5,086 nucleotides of DNA from Deltaproteobacteria bacterium. Its GTDB lineage: Bacteria > Desulfobacterota > DSM-4660 > Desulfatiglandales > Desulfatiglandaceae. Below, one piece after another: positions 5,006 to 5,086 of the stretch (position 1 is the stretch's first letter; each line of letters opens with the position of its first letter). A model generated the notes under the pieces. That model searched no databases. It was not told the DNA's origin and was given only the letters and a program-made list of their open reading frames with translations. The stretch is from contig JAFDKD010000290.1 of assembly GCA_019307165.1 (NCBI GenBank), forward strand, positions 1 through 5,086, read 5' to 3'. The translations under genes were made by a program, and so were the position numbers.

Positions 5006-5086
5006 CTACACGCTTTCCATCCCTAACTCAAACGCCTTGAGAAAAAAAGAAAAAAATGCCTGCTTCGTGGACTCGGAAATGGTCTT
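5006..5086 (-). CDS. Possible C-terminal 26 codons of a gene entering from the right
   Basis: On the minus strand a frame is open from the window edge to a TAG at 5008-5006. It reads KTISESTKQAFFSFF and then LKAFELGMESV. The sequence looks like a mixed helical protein tail, and a hairpin with a T run follows about 25 bp later, as expected at a gene end. However, a frame this short stays open by chance fairly often, and the A-rich stretch 5041-5057 that supplies its phenylalanines could be non-coding. If real, it is codirectional with the radical SAM gene, 195 bp upstream of it, and could belong to the same cluster. Confidence 0.3.
   Translation of the reverse strand, partial: KTISESTKQAFFSFFLKAFELGMESV

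Noticed and set aside
5056..5086. A plus-strand ATG at 5056 after an A-rich stretch, open to the window end
   Set aside because: Only 10 codons are visible and there is no clear Shine-Dalgarno sequence; it competes with a minus-strand frame in the same place.

Overview
The window looks like a chromosomal accessory segment from a GC-rich, probably desulfobacterial (Desulfobacterota, former Deltaproteobacteria) genome or metagenome bin. That assignment is an inference. It rests on protein style, GTG/TTG start codons, short intergenic repeats with a 7-bp period, and stacked toxin-antitoxin modules. No rRNA, tRNA, CRISPR array or transposase was found.

Layout, left to right. (1) The 3' part of a plus-strand gene for a YkgJ-type cysteine-cluster (putative metal-binding) protein enters from the left edge and stops at 488. 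(2) About 310 bp without a gene (489-802) holds a GC-rich UUCG-loop hairpin with a T run, an 11-unit degenerate heptamer array and a small inverted repeat. (3) A TTG-started class I SAM-dependent methyltransferase of unknown substrate lies at 803-1414. (4) A Phd/YefM-type antitoxin and a RelE/ParE-type toxin overlap by 4 bp (1481-2019). They follow a good sigma70-type promoter whose -10 is bracketed by an inverted repeat. (5) A spacer with two adjacent hairpins leads to a second promoter/operator and a VapB-VapC pair, again overlapping by 4 bp (2173-2825). (6) A 131-bp spacer follows. (7) On the minus strand, converging on the TA genes, lies a 617-residue cobalamin-binding-type radical SAM protein (2957-4810). 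It resembles the 'RiPP maturation radical SAM protein 1' / RiPP radical SAM C-methyltransferase family. (8) The last 276 bp carry a heptamer repeat remnant, a hairpin, a doubtful 44-codon ORF and possibly the last 26 codons of another minus-strand gene.

The two TA modules are self-contained, each with its own promoter and a likely autoregulatory operator. They appear more AT-rich than the genes around them, which suits acquired cargo. The most interesting gene is the radical SAM enzyme. Its N-terminal and C-terminal regions match a peptide-modifying family, but its cluster-binding motif is stretched to C-x13-C-x2-C. No convincing precursor peptide, protease or exporter is visible in the window, so its substrate is either encoded to the right of position 5086 or elsewhere in the genome.
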